This document shows, piece after piece, positions 17,504 through 26,709 of a DNA stretch of 64,000 nt (within the stretch, counting starts at the first letter, position 1; each line of letters starts with the position of its first letter). Below the pieces are notes generated by a model. That model ran no database searches. It saw nothing but the letters and a program-made list of their open reading frames with translations, and was not told the DNA's origin. Origin of the DNA: JAHJDR01 sp964609965 (GTDB lineage Bacteria > UBA10199 > JADGCS01); the NCBI GenBank assembly GCA_964609965.1, contig CAZSTS010000009.1, positions 1-64,000 of the forward strand, given 5' to 3'. The position numbers and the translations under genes are program-made.

Positions 17504-18487
17504 TTGTCTATGAAGAACATTTTGGAAATAAAAAACCTTAAAACATCTTTTCCTACTCGCATAGGAAAAATCTATGCAGCGTCTGATGTCAGCCTGGCAA
17601 TTCCAGAAGGGAAAATCACAGCCCTTGTGGGAGAATCTGGATGTGGAAAATCTGTTGCTGCTATGAGTGTGCTTCGACTCATTCAAGCGCCAGGAAAAGT
17701 AGAGTCCGGAGAGGTTTTTCTTAAAACTGGCGATAATGAATCAGTCGATCTTTTAAAATTAGAAGAGCCTGTTATGCGCAGCGTGAGGGGAAACAAGATT
17801 GCCATGATTTTTCAAGAGCCCATGACGAGTTTAAACCCCGTGTATACAATTGGTGATCAGATCATGGAGGCTATTACTTTACATCAGGGCCTGTCAGTTA
17901 AAGAGGCCAGAGAAAAAGCCATTGAGATGTTAGCGCGTGTGGGTATTCCCAATCCGAAAATGCGAATCGATAATTATCCTCATGAGATGAGCGGAGGGAT
18001 GCGTCAACGAGTGATGATCGCGATGGGGCTTAGCTGTCATCCCAAACTTCTTATCGCTGATGAACCGACGACAGCACTTGATGTAACAATTCAGGCACAA
18101 ATTTTAGAACTGATAAAAGGATTAGTTGATGAAACAGGCATGTCAGTTCTTCTCATTACACATGATTTAGGCATTGTGGCTTCTTATGCTACAAAGGTGG
18201 CTGTGATGTACGCAGGGCAAATAGTAGAAGAGGCTGATACTTTGTCATTGTTCAAAAATCCAAAGCACCCTTACACGCATGGTTTGCTGTCTTCAATTCC
18301 AAGCATGAGAGGTGATAAAGCAAAAAGGTTGCGTGCCATACCTGGCGTCGTGCCTCATTTGGCAGAGCTTCCTCATGGGTGTCGTTTCCAAGATCGCTGT
18401 GATAAAAAGACAGATGAATGCTGTGGGAAGGATATTGATTTGGTTGTACAAGACGAAAGAAGTTTTCGATGTTTGTATCCGTATTGA
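17504..18487 (+). CDS. Oligopeptide/dipeptide ABC transporter ATP-binding protein, DppD/OppD type
   Basis: First of two ATPases of the importer. Walker A GESGCGKS, Q-loop FQEPMTSLNPV, signature MSGGMRQRVMIAM, Walker B LLIADEPTTALD, and the C-terminal oligo_HPY extension with CRFQDRCDKK (Fe-S or structural cysteines typical of the subfamily). TTG at 17504 is best spaced from AGAGGA (17491); ATG at 17510 is an alternative. Confidence 0.94.
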   Translation: MSMKNILEIKNLKTSFPTRIGKIYAASDVSLAIPEGKITALVGESGCGKSVAAMSVLRLIQAPGKVESGEVFLKTGDNESVDLLKLEEPVMRSVRGNKIAMIFQEPMTSLNPVYTIGDQIMEAITLHQGLSVKEAREKAIEMLARVGIPNPKMRIDNYPHEMSGGMRQRVMIAMGLSCHPKLLIADEPTTALDVTIQAQILELIKGLVDETGMSVLLITHDLGIVASYATKVAVMYAGQIVEEADTLSLFKNPKHPYTHGLLSSIPSMRGDKAKRLRAIPGVVPHLAELPHGCRFQDRCDKKTDECCGKDIDLVVQDERSFRCLYPY

Positions 18488-18498
18488 TTGTTGGTCGA

Positions 18499-18533
18499 AG
18501 GATTAAGGCGTAGGGCGTAAGGCTGAAGGAAAG
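18499..18533. repeat. Heptamer tandem repeat (5 units)
   Basis: Units aggatta, aggcgta, gggcgta, aggctga, aggaaag between the two transporter ATPase genes. Confidence 0.65.
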
Positions 18534-18551
18534 AGAAGCGAGAGACAATAA

Positions 18552-19511
18552 ATGACGCAGTTGTTAAAAATAAAGAACCTCACAAAAACATTCCCTGTAC
18601 GCAAAGGATTTTTAAGCGGACCTAAGCAAACTGTTAAGGCAGTGACTGATGTCAGCTTTAGTCTTAATGAAGGGGATGTGATTGGGTTGGTTGGTGAATC
18701 TGGTTGTGGCAAGACAACGCTAGGAAGAACTATTTTAAAACTCATTCAACCAGATCAGGGTGATATTATTTATAGAGGAACTAATATATCCCATTTTACA
18801 AACGCCGAAATGAGGCCTTTAAGGCGTGAAATGCAAATTATTTTTCAAGACCCCTTTTCCTCTCTCAATCCTCGAATGACTATAGGTTCAGCGTTGATGG
18901 AGCCAATAAGCATTCATAAAATCGTGCCAAAAAAAGACCGTTATGACAAAGCTGTGGAGCTTTTAGACATGGTAGGGATTGATTCAACAGCCATGTTAAA
19001 ATACCCGCATGAGTTTTCGGGCGGACAACGACAACGCATTGGTGTTGCCAGAGCTTTATCTGTAAATCCTAAACTTATCATTGCTGATGAGGCTGTGTCA
19101 GCTCTTGACATCTCAATCCAGGCGCAGATTATTAATCTTCTCATGGATCTTAAAGAAAAATTTGGACTGACCATGATTTTTATTGCCCATGATCTAAATG
19201 TTGTAGAACACATTTCGAATTATATTTGTGTGATGTATTTAGGAAGGGTGATGGAAATCTTTAAAGCATCCAATTTAGAGAATGCAAAACATCCTTATAC
19301 GTCAAGTCTGCTTTCTGCTATTCCTGTTCCAGATCCCACAGTAAAATCTAAGCGACAGATTTTAGAGGGAGAAATTCCTTCACCCATGAACCCACCAAAG
19401 GGTTGTGTTTTTCATCCACGCTGTCCCATGGCAGTTCCAGAATGTTCTCAGAAAATTCCAAAACTTCGCATAATAGATAATGACCATCAAATAGCTTGTG
19501 ATGTTGTGTGA
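18552..19511 (+). CDS. Oligopeptide/dipeptide ABC transporter ATP-binding protein, DppF/OppF type
   Basis: Second ATPase. Walker A GESGCGKT, Q-loop FQDPFSSLNPR, signature FSGGQRQRIGVARAL, Walker B LIIADEAVSALD (Ala where the family usually has Pro; the catalytic Glu is kept), and the C-terminal oligo_HPY motif with CVFHPRCPMAVPEC. 319 aa, last gene of the five-gene importer. Confidence 0.94.
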   Translation: MTQLLKIKNLTKTFPVRKGFLSGPKQTVKAVTDVSFSLNEGDVIGLVGESGCGKTTLGRTILKLIQPDQGDIIYRGTNISHFTNAEMRPLRREMQIIFQDPFSSLNPRMTIGSALMEPISIHKIVPKKDRYDKAVELLDMVGIDSTAMLKYPHEFSGGQRQRIGVARALSVNPKLIIADEAVSALDISIQAQIINLLMDLKEKFGLTMIFIAHDLNVVEHISNYICVMYLGRVMEIFKASNLENAKHPYTSSLLSAIPVPDPTVKSKRQILEGEIPSPMNPPKGCVFHPRCPMAVPECSQKIPKLRIIDNDHQIACDVV

Positions 19512-19518
19512 GAGGATA

Positions 19519-19550
19519 GGGTCGCGGGATCACTGGGCCGCAGGGCATTG
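19519..19550. repeat. Octamer tandem repeat (4 units) after the importer operon
   Basis: Units gggtcgcg, ggatcact, gggccgca, gggcattg, starting 8 bp after the stop codon. Confidence 0.6.
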
Positions 19551-19663
19551 GAAAAGCCGTAACCTGTTGTAATTATAATATGATTTAGTCTTTTTCTTGA
19601 TTCGAATATTAATTACCGCTAAGGGTGTGGTTTGGGGTCGTTTGATATTTGCTGGAGATAATC

Positions 19664-20467
19664 ATGAGTTATAAAGAAAATCATCGTTTTTTGTTAAAAC
19701 TTCTGGTGCTTGTTTTTGCTGTGTTTGTTTTGACCAATTGCGATAGCAATAGTGATGCAGGTGGTGGTGGCACAGCCACAACAGATCCAACAGCAGATGT
19801 GGCCACTAATGTGGGTCCTGTTGAAGATTTAGTTGCGACTGATGTTTTGACCAAATCAAATGCTATTCGAGATGCTTTTGATGATTATCTTGAAGAACTT
19901 GATGGCGCCGAGGATGATCCAGGATTATTATTAACGAAATCACTTGTCGATGAAGAAGATGAAGCACAAATTCTTGCTCTTGATTTTGCAGAAGATATTG
20001 ATTGTGATACAGCAGGCACAAAAAACATCATTGGTTCAGGCACATTTACTCTAGATGGAAACGGTATCACAGGAACTTTGATCGGGACATTTACAATTCA
20101 ATACAGCAGTTGTGAGGATATTAGAGCGCTCACAACAACGAATGGAGCTTGCAGTATTACTCCTTCAGTCACAGGTGAAGTCGCTGTTACTGTCAACACA
20201 ACTTTTACTATAATAAATAGTGATACAAATCCATATAGCGCAGAAGATTATACAACAATAACTGCCGCAAATACTGTTGCTTTAGATATAACAGTTGGCA
20301 CTACTGACGCTGACCAACTTTATAGTTTTACGTATACATTGAGCACAAGTTTATCGAGTGACAACTTAAATGGTCTTGTGACTTATGCTGGCAGTACCTA
20401 TGATATGGAAGAAATAGAAACTTATATTTCAGGCACTGCAACGACTGCTATTTGTGCTGGCTTATAG
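19664..20467 (+). CDS. Lipoprotein of unknown function
   Basis: I do not recognise the family. Lipobox LTNC after a hydrophobic signal, then a Gly/Thr/Asp-rich linker, a helical acidic part (to about residue 100), and a Thr-rich beta-like C-terminal half with four or so cysteines (DIDCDTAG, YSSCEDIR, NGACSITP, and AICAGL at the end). The ATG at 19664 follows GGAGATAATC; an ATG 5 codons upstream has no ribosome site. Freestanding between the importer and a porin. Confidence 0.75.
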   Translation: MSYKENHRFLLKLLVLVFAVFVLTNCDSNSDAGGGGTATTDPTADVATNVGPVEDLVATDVLTKSNAIRDAFDDYLEELDGAEDDPGLLLTKSLVDEEDEAQILALDFAEDIDCDTAGTKNIIGSGTFTLDGNGITGTLIGTFTIQYSSCEDIRALTTTNGACSITPSVTGEVAVTVNTTFTIINSDTNPYSAEDYTTITAANTVALDITVGTTDADQLYSFTYTLSTSLSSDNLNGLVTYAGSTYDMEEIETYISGTATTAICAGL

Positions 20468-20550
20468 CCAGCTGAAGATGCCTATTAACAAAAAAAGGGG
20501 TTGTGAAAATATTTGCATAATTAACTGTTTTCATTTAGTAATCTTGAAAA

Positions 20551-20576
20551 CTCTGCTTCGCTAAAGCTTCGCAGAG
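20551..20576. repeat. Small inverted repeat upstream of the porin
   Basis: Begins ctctgcttcgctaaagc; outer arms ctctgc / gcagag. Lies about 60 bp before the porin start. Confidence 0.4.
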
Positions 20577-20636
20577 CGGGGTCGGTTAGAAATTGCAATT
20601 ATCAACATTGATTAAACTTAAGACAGGACACCCACT

Positions 20637-22154
20637 ATGAAAAAAACATATCTGCTTCTTTTGCTATTGGTATTTTGTTTACTCTTCATTGCTAAAACGT
20701 CTTGGGCAGAGGCAACCTCTGATAACACAAAGACTACAACAGAGAGTGGTTACACCTTACCCGAATCTTATTATAATTCTCTAAAACCTATAAAGAGCAA
20801 TACAAAAGCTGCTTCAACTACTACGGCAAAACAAACTAAAACAACAGCTCCGCTGCCTTCAGAATCCCAGGTGGCTGCTCCTGTAGCTGAGCCAGCAAAA
20901 ACAAATAAAGCTGTTCCAAAGGTGGCAAAAGAAGAAACAAAAAAACAAGAAGAGCCAATTCAAACCAAGCCATTACAAACAGAATATAAGCCCAAACAAT
21001 ATAATCTATCTTATGTTGTGTCAGAATTAGGAGCTATCAGACAAGAGATTGAGGAGCTTAAAACAGGTAAGGGCATTAATAAAACCGCAGGGTATGATGG
21101 TGGTTTTTTCATGAAAAGCGATGATGGCAAATTTCTTTTTAATATTAATGGAAAAATGCATATTAGATATTCTCTTAATATTGCCGAGGACCTGGAAGAC
21201 GGACATGGCTTTGCTTTAAGGCGTATTAGCTTTGTTTTTTCTGGCAATGCCTTTTCCGAAAAATTTGTCTACACAGCTGTTTTAACGCCAAACAAATCAA
21301 CATCACTCTATATTTTTGAGATGGGTTATACTTTTCACGATTATTTTAACCTGTTCTTTTCTCTTCAGCCTATCGGACAGTCTGCCATATTATTGAGTTC
21401 TAGTGGCATGGCCTTTATTACTTTGTCTATGCCAGTTTACCGTTTTGATTATGGAGGAGGTTTGGGTTTAAGTGCTACAGGAAGCATTGGTAACTTTTCT
21501 TATGCAGTGGGAGTTACTAACGGACAAGCTACAGGGTATGGAAGCAATACCACAACCGAGATGTTTTATGCTGCCAGGTTTGATTATAGTTTCCTTGGTG
21601 GCAGCACGGGTTCAGCACAAGGGGATGTGAGCTACTCTGAAAAACCTGTCATCGTTTTTGGTGTAGGCGGTGCTTATGGCCACATGGAGGATGGCACACA
21701 GGCACGTATTATTGGTGGTGCTGCTGACCTAAGGTTTAAGTACAAAGGTATTTCATTTTTAGCAGGTGGTCATTACAGACAGATTGACCCAGATCAATTT
21801 ACTAGAGCTCAGACCGATATTGGTGCTGTTGCGTTTTTGAGTTATTTTCCTATTCCTAAAAAATTAGAAATAGCCGTGCGTGGTGATGTTTTATTTGATG
21901 ACATAACCAGTGCAGGAAATAACCTTCTCATGTTTGCAGCTGGTGACACGGCTTTAAGTGACAACCTTGCTGGTGGTGATTTGGACGGAGACTCTGCTAA
22001 TGAGTATGCCGGAACATTTTGCATTGGCTATTATTTTGCTGGAAAGAATGCCAAAATTCAAGCTGAGTATAAATACATGTTAGATGGTGTTAGCACAGGA
22101 GCTGATAGTCGTACTTACCACATTGGTCAGTTACAAGTGCAAATGGGATTTTAA
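20637..22154 (+). CDS. OprO/OprP-type outer-membrane porin
   Basis: Signal peptide (cleavage near SWAEA), then a long Thr/Lys/Ala/Pro-rich spacer (about 25-120), a short coiled-coil (VVSELGAIRQEIEELK) as in trimeric porins, and a beta-barrel domain opening with GGFFMKSDDGKFLFNINGK, typical of phosphate-selective porins O and P. It ends in Phe (QVQMGF), the outer-membrane barrel signal. 505 aa. Substrate unknown. A terminator follows. Confidence 0.87.
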   Translation: MKKTYLLLLLLVFCLLFIAKTSWAEATSDNTKTTTESGYTLPESYYNSLKPIKSNTKAASTTTAKQTKTTAPLPSESQVAAPVAEPAKTNKAVPKVAKEETKKQEEPIQTKPLQTEYKPKQYNLSYVVSELGAIRQEIEELKTGKGINKTAGYDGGFFMKSDDGKFLFNINGKMHIRYSLNIAEDLEDGHGFALRRISFVFSGNAFSEKFVYTAVLTPNKSTSLYIFEMGYTFHDYFNLFFSLQPIGQSAILLSSSGMAFITLSMPVYRFDYGGGLGLSATGSIGNFSYAVGVTNGQATGYGSNTTTEMFYAARFDYSFLGGSTGSAQGDVSYSEKPVIVFGVGGAYGHMEDGTQARIIGGAADLRFKYKGISFLAGGHYRQIDPDQFTRAQTDIGAVAFLSYFPIPKKLEIAVRGDVLFDDITSAGNNLLMFAAGDTALSDNLAGGDLDGDSANEYAGTFCIGYYFAGKNAKIQAEYKYMLDGVSTGADSRTYHIGQLQVQMGF

Positions 22155-22180
22155 GCACAGAAAACAATCAGAAATTTACT

Positions 22181-22215
22181 AAGGCTGAATACAAACGTGT
22201 TCAGCCTTTTTTATT
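22181..22215 (+). terminator. Rho-independent terminator after the porin
   Basis: Stem aaggctgaa / ttcagcctt with an 10-nt loop, followed by a T-rich run (ttttttattg), 27 bp after the porin stop. Confidence 0.85.
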
Positions 22216-22254
22216 GTCTTTTGACAGCCTGCAAAGCAGGTGTTAGTTATTCTG

Positions 22255-22288
22255 GGTCTGTTGAAAAATGCGTATTTACTGCGTTGGA
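22255..22288. repeat. Dispersed repeat, TCTG(Y)TGAAAAATGC family
   Basis: Contains ggtctgttgaaaaatgcg then tttactgcgttgg. Related copies occur at 32025 and 32078 between gspK and gspL. Confidence 0.5.
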
Positions 22289-22296
22289 TAAAAATC

Positions 22297-22869
22297 ATGA
22301 TTAAAAAAATAATACCTATTATCCTGTTTGTTGTTTGTTTTTCCTTTTGTACAAAAGGCGAGTATTTAATTAATAAAAATTTAACGCAAAAAAAGAAGGT
22401 TCCAGATAGTAATTTGATAGGCTTTGTCTTTAATTTTGCGCCTTACACAGAGCGCAACAAAGACGCTGTTGTGAGTTTGCCTGGTACGGTTAAGACCTTT
22501 CTTAACGAGGCTCCTTTCAAGGAAAAAAGGATTAAAAAAAAGGAAGTGCCGATCGTTTTTAATCAAATCTATGTTTCTTGGTGGCGGCTAGACAAAAAGA
22601 TTCCTTCAATAAAAAGAACGGAAAATGAGTTTGTTGTGGAATTTACCCCTGATAGCCTAGATGACGAGTATGAAATAGATTTTGTGACAAAGCACCTTGC
22701 AAAAAAACCTATGCAGTTTCTTGATAAAAACAGAAAGATGATAAAAAAAATGCATATTGATGAGCTTGAAAGGATTAAACACAAAGGTAAGCTAAAAATT
22801 CGTGTTCAGTTTGATGCTCCGTTTCAACCCAAAAATTTGGGTTTGATTCCCCGCCCCTTGGAGAGTTGA
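22297..22869 (+). CDS. Lipoprotein of unknown function
   Basis: Family not recognised. Short signal with lipobox-like FSFC, then about 170 residues, basic, containing two tryptophans in YVSWWRLDKK and an acidic strand EFVVEFTPDSLDDEYEIDFV. The ATG at 22297 starts directly at the signal peptide (MIKKIIPIILFVV); an in-frame upstream start lies in the dispersed repeat and is rejected. Confidence 0.65.
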   Translation: MIKKIIPIILFVVCFSFCTKGEYLINKNLTQKKKVPDSNLIGFVFNFAPYTERNKDAVVSLPGTVKTFLNEAPFKEKRIKKKEVPIVFNQIYVSWWRLDKKIPSIKRTENEFVVEFTPDSLDDEYEIDFVTKHLAKKPMQFLDKNRKMIKKMHIDELERIKHKGKLKIRVQFDAPFQPKNLGLIPRPLES

Positions 22870-22949
22870 CGTATTAACTTTTCAGATTGATCCTTCGTAG
22901 TTTGCTGCGGGATTATTCAGGCAAAGCCATAAGATAATAAAACCTAAAA

Positions 22950-23279
22950 TTATTCGTACTTGCAGCCTGAAATAGTCGTGGCGCCCTCAGGGCAAACTCT
23001 ACCGGGTACGGTGGATAATGTTGCTGGTGTTGTTGGTCTATTGCCTTTTTCAAGCGAATGTAATGGTTCAGTAGGCTTGGGTGTCATAGAAAATTCAGCA
23101 TTAGGGGTAGGAGTAGGAGTAGGGGGCGCTTCTGACTTTGTCGCGTGAGCTGCTTTTGATGCTTCTCGTGCTGCTCGTTCTTCTCGAGCTGCCTGTTCAA
23201 ATTGTTCAGCTTGCTCTGCTTGTATCGTTCGTTCAGCTCTGTTATCCCAAATTATCTCGTATTTCATTCCTTCAGCCAT
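22950..23279 (-). CDS. Small charged protein of unknown function
   Basis: 109 residues: MAEGMKYEIIWDNRAER, an Ala/Glu/Arg-rich helix (about 15-50), a Pro-Thr repeat (PTPTPTP), and a C-terminal part with two cysteines (VCPEGATTISGCKYE). Supported mainly by an AGGAG ribosome site 7 nt before the ATG. Nothing identifies a function. Confidence 0.5.
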   Translation of the reverse strand: MAEGMKYEIIWDNRAERTIQAEQAEQFEQAAREERAAREASKAAHATKSEAPPTPTPTPNAEFSMTPKPTEPLHSLEKGNRPTTPATLSTVPGRVCPEGATTISGCKYE

Positions 23280-23459
23280 TTTGTTCTCCTGTTAAAGTGT
23301 GTACCGTCTGTACATACTATCGCGTCTTTTCTGGAAATGTTGCGCCCATGATGATGACAACGAATTTACTTATATAATTTTAAAGATGATAAAAACCAAT
23401 TAGATATAGAGACAAGGGGTAAGAAAGCGTGTCCTTGAGGACACGATTGTTTTGAAGGT

Positions 23460-24263
23460 TTAGGTCTCTTTTAGCTTAGCCATGACTTTTTTAAGGTCTT
23501 CCCAGACTAGTTTTTTCATGCCAGCATTGCGCAAGAGATAGGCAGGGTGAAAGGTGGGCATGACTGCATAATTATCGACATCTTGAAATGTGCCGCGAAT
23601 TCTCGAAATGGCTGTTTGGGTTTCTAATAATGTCTGGGCAGCAAATTTACCCAAGCAAACAATGGCTTTTGGATTGATAGTTTTGATCTGCGTTTTGAGA
23701 AAAGGCATGCACGCTTCGATCTCATTTGGCTCAGGGTTTCGATTACCTGGAGGTCTGCACTTAACAACATTGGCTATGTAAACATCGTCTCGCTTGTAAC
23801 CCATGGCTTCGATCATGCGAGTGAGAAGTCTACCCGCTTTTCCTACAAAAGGAATTCCTTGTTCGTCCTCATCTGCCCCTGGTCCTTCGCCAACAAACAT
23901 GAGATCAGCATTTGGATTTCCTACACCAAAGACAATGTTTTTTCGTCCTTTATGCAAAGGGCATCTGCCACAGTTTCCCATCAAGTTTTGGAGGTCTTCA
24001 AGACTATGGCAGCTTGTGAGTTCTTCCGCGTCAATGGGGTTTGTCCTTCGACTTTGCTCAGGATCTTCGATGGAGGGTTCCTCGTGCTTCGTGCTTTGTT
24101 TCTCGTTCGTTGTACGCTGTACGTCGTACCCTTCGACTGCGCTCAGGGCAGGTGCTGTGCGCTCAAACTGATCCACCCCAAAAGACTTTAAGGTCTCAAG
24201 GTGCGTGGTAATTGAATCTCGAATAAGTGCTTTGTCTGGTGCTTTATCTGGTGTTTTATTCAT
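23460..24263 (-). CDS. Family 4 (Fe-S) uracil-DNA glycosylase
   Basis: Excises uracil from DNA. Catalytic-region motifs: GEGPGADEDEQGIPFVGKAG, the ANVVKCRPPGNRNP block and TFHPAYLLRN. The Fe-S cysteines are visible in NCGRCPL and in KCRPPGNRNPEPNEIEAC. Residues before the domain (about 30-80 of the longer frame) are low-complexity and are encoded by a heptamer array flanked by two palindromic elements, so this linker is repeat-derived. ATG at 24263 is chosen; an ATG at 24335 would add a hydrophobic stretch unlike the family. Divergent from pgsA. Confidence 0.9.
   Translation of the reverse strand: MNKTPDKAPDKALIRDSITTHLETLKSFGVDQFERTAPALSAVEGYDVQRTTNEKQSTKHEEPSIEDPEQSRRTNPIDAEELTSCHSLEDLQNLMGNCGRCPLHKGRKNIVFGVGNPNADLMFVGEGPGADEDEQGIPFVGKAGRLLTRMIEAMGYKRDDVYIANVVKCRPPGNRNPEPNEIEACMPFLKTQIKTINPKAIVCLGKFAAQTLLETQTAISRIRGTFQDVDNYAVMPTFHPAYLLRNAGMKKLVWEDLKKVMAKLKET
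24044..24152. repeat. Composite repeat inside the uracil-DNA glycosylase gene
   Basis: Left palindrome tccttcgactttgctcagg (from 24044), then seven heptamers from 24083 (cgtgctt, cgtgctt, tgtttct, cgttcgt, tgtacgc, tgtacgt, cgtaccc), then a right palindrome cccttcgactgcgctcaggg (to 24152). All are read through in frame on the minus strand. Confidence 0.75.
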
Positions 24264-24377
24264 AATATGTGAAATATTAGAAAGGCATAGAATGAAATCT
24301 AAAGCATGTAAAGCTTGATTAATCTGGGATCTCATCCTATCATATCCCGGATTTTCTAATTAAAACAAATAAATAAG

Positions 24378-24959
24378 ATGCTATTTAGTGTTCCAAATCT
24401 AATTACATATAGTCGCATTATCCTGATACCTGTCCTTGTTGTCCTATTAACCATGGTTGGCGATGGTCGACCCGAAGATTCTAATTGGCTGCTTTGTTTT
24501 TGGGCAATGATCCTTTTTACTGTTGCAGGGATTTCTGATCTTGTAGATGGCTTTTATGCCAGGCGCTATGGTGCTATCAGCAAAATGGGAAAGTTCATTG
24601 ATCCCATGGCAGACAAGCTTGTTCACATGACAGCCCTTGTTATGCTTATTCCCTTAGGGCGAATTCCAGCTTGGGTTGTTGTTGTTCTTTTGTTCCGTGA
24701 GATTTTCATAACAGGCATTCGCGCTGTGGCTGCTAGTGAAGGTCTTGTTATTGATGCGGCAACATGGGGAAAGCGAAAAACAGCGTGGCTCAATATTGGA
24801 TTAGGGGCCATGATTTTTTATTACCCAATATTCAAAGGAACGGCATTCGAGATTAACACATATGGCGTGGGCGTAATTTGTCTGCTAATCGGTTTTCTTT
24901 ATTCTATTGCCAGCGCAGCTCTCTACACCACACATTTTTTTAAGATTGTAAAAAAATGA
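24378..24959 (+). CDS. pgsA: CDP-diacylglycerol-glycerol-3-phosphate 3-phosphatidyltransferase
   Basis: Makes phosphatidylglycerol phosphate, the substrate of PgpA (0.1 kb). The CDP-alcohol phosphotransferase signature DG(x2)AR(x8)G(x3)D(x3)D is complete in DLVDGFYARRYGA... KFIDPMADK. 193 aa, about five or six membrane helices, starting PNLITYSRIILIP as is typical. 7 bp before gspE, so it may share transcription with the secretion operon. Confidence 0.93.
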   Translation: MLFSVPNLITYSRIILIPVLVVLLTMVGDGRPEDSNWLLCFWAMILFTVAGISDLVDGFYARRYGAISKMGKFIDPMADKLVHMTALVMLIPLGRIPAWVVVVLLFREIFITGIRAVAASEGLVIDAATWGKRKTAWLNIGLGAMIFYYPIFKGTAFEINTYGVGVICLLIGFLYSIASAALYTTHFFKIVKK

Positions 24960-24966
24960 GGTTGTC

Positions 24967-26679
24967 ATGCATGACCGAAGCATAGGTAACATTCTCTTAG
25001 AGTACACAGCTTTGACACCCCAGCAACTTGATGAGGCCCTCACATTTCATCGAGATAAAAATATTCGTCTTGGCGAAGCCGTTGTTCAGCTCAGTTTTTT
25101 AAAAGAGGACGAGATTTTAAAAGCCGTCAGTTTTCAACTAGGGCTTGATTACCTTGACGATATCAATCCCGACGAAATCCCAAATGATCTCATCAATGCT
25201 GTGCCAATCAATTTTTCAAAAAAGAACGAACTCATCCCTGTTCGTCGTGAAGAAGGGCATGTGATTGTAGCCATCGTTGACCCAGAAAACCATGCAGCAC
25301 TCGATGATTTGCGTATTTTATTCGACTCACCCATCAAGCCAATCATTACGAGCTCCAATCTTATTATGGACGCCATTAATTCTTGTTATAATCGAACTCC
25401 AGAAAATGATGCTGTGATGAGTGAGCTTGATGAAGATGGTACAGACATGATTGATGATTTTGAAGAGGTTGAAGATTTATTAGAATCAGATGACGAAGCG
25501 CCCATTATACGACTTGTAAACCAATTGCTTGTGCGTGCGGTCAAACAGAAGGCAAGTGATATTCACGTTGAGCCTTTCGAAAAAGAACTTGTGGTTCGTT
25601 ACCGCATTGATGGCGCTCTTTATGAGATCATGCGTCCGCCAAAAAAAGCACAAAATTCAATTTTGTCTCGTATTAAAATCATGGCTGATCTCAATATTGC
25701 AGAGAAAAGATTGCCACAAGATGGGCGAATTCGAATTAAACTCGCAGGAAAAGATATCGACATTCGTGTTTCGACTTTACCAACTTCCTATGGGGAATCT
25801 TGTGTGATGCGTCTACTAGATAGAAGCAAGGTTTTACAGACGCTCGATACAATTGGATTTTATCAAGAAGATTTAGAAACCATTCGCGAACTCATTCATA
25901 AAAGCCATGGCATTCTTTTGGTTACAGGTCCTACGGGTTCTGGTAAAACAACAACTCTTTATGCTTGCCTCACTGAAATCAACGAGCCTGATGTAAAAAT
26001 TATTACTGTAGAAGACCCGGTGGAATATCAAATCCCTGGCATTAACCAATGTCAGGTGAATCCAAAGATTGATATGACATTTGGGGCTGCTCTTCGTTCT
26101 ATCTTGCGACAAGACCCTGATGTAGTGATGATTGGTGAAATTCGAGACAAAGAAACAGCAGAAATAGCAGTGCAGGCTTCACTCACAGGACATTTAGTTA
26201 TTTCGACATTGCATACAAATGATACAGCCACAACACCAACAAGGTTGATTGATATGGGTGTTGAACCCTTTTTGGTTGGGGCTTCTCTTATTGGAGTTGT
26301 GGCTCAACGGCTAATAAGAAAAGTATGCTCCTCTTGTCGAGAAGAACAGCCGCTTTCTTCGGTTCAAAAACAAGAAATAGGTCTTTCAGATGCCTTGATT
26401 CAAGGCAAAACCATTTATCGAGCAACAGGTTGTCCTGATTGCTTAGAAACAGGTTATGATGGGCGGACAGCAATTCATGAGATTATGCTTATTACCGATG
26501 AAGTTCGTGATCTAATCATTGCTAACGCAGATGGAGTAAAAATAAAGAAACAAGCCATGGCTCAAGGCATGAGAACCTTAAGGGAACTCGCTGCAGTGAA
26601 AATGCTCAATGGTGAAACCACCTTCGAAGAAGTGATGCTGGTCACCCAAGAAGATGTGGCGCGAGTAGAGTCTTCCTAA
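24967..26679 (+). CDS. gspE: Type II secretion ATPase GspE
   Basis: Cytoplasmic secretion ATPase. N-terminal GspE/PilB N-domain (1-150), then the ATPase domain with Walker A GPTGSGKT (321-328), Asp box near EDPVEY, Walker B DVVMIGE (385-391) and His box STLHTNDTA. A C-terminal zinc tetracysteine is present (Cys454, Cys457, Cys489, Cys492). 570 aa. First gene of the operon. Confidence 0.95.
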   Translation: MHDRSIGNILLEYTALTPQQLDEALTFHRDKNIRLGEAVVQLSFLKEDEILKAVSFQLGLDYLDDINPDEIPNDLINAVPINFSKKNELIPVRREEGHVIVAIVDPENHAALDDLRILFDSPIKPIITSSNLIMDAINSCYNRTPENDAVMSELDEDGTDMIDDFEEVEDLLESDDEAPIIRLVNQLLVRAVKQKASDIHVEPFEKELVVRYRIDGALYEIMRPPKKAQNSILSRIKIMADLNIAEKRLPQDGRIRIKLAGKDIDIRVSTLPTSYGESCVMRLLDRSKVLQTLDTIGFYQEDLETIRELIHKSHGILLVTGPTGSGKTTTLYACLTEINEPDVKIITVEDPVEYQIPGINQCQVNPKIDMTFGAALRSILRQDPDVVMIGEIRDKETAEIAVQASLTGHLVISTLHTNDTATTPTRLIDMGVEPFLVGASLIGVVAQRLIRKVCSSCREEQPLSSVQKQEIGLSDALIQGKTIYRATGCPDCLETGYDGRTAIHEIMLITDEVRDLIIANADGVKIKKQAMAQGMRTLRELAAVKMLNGETTFEEVMLVTQEDVARVESS

Positions 26680-26709
26680 ACTAAAAATAGAGATTAAAAA
26701 ACACTAAAT

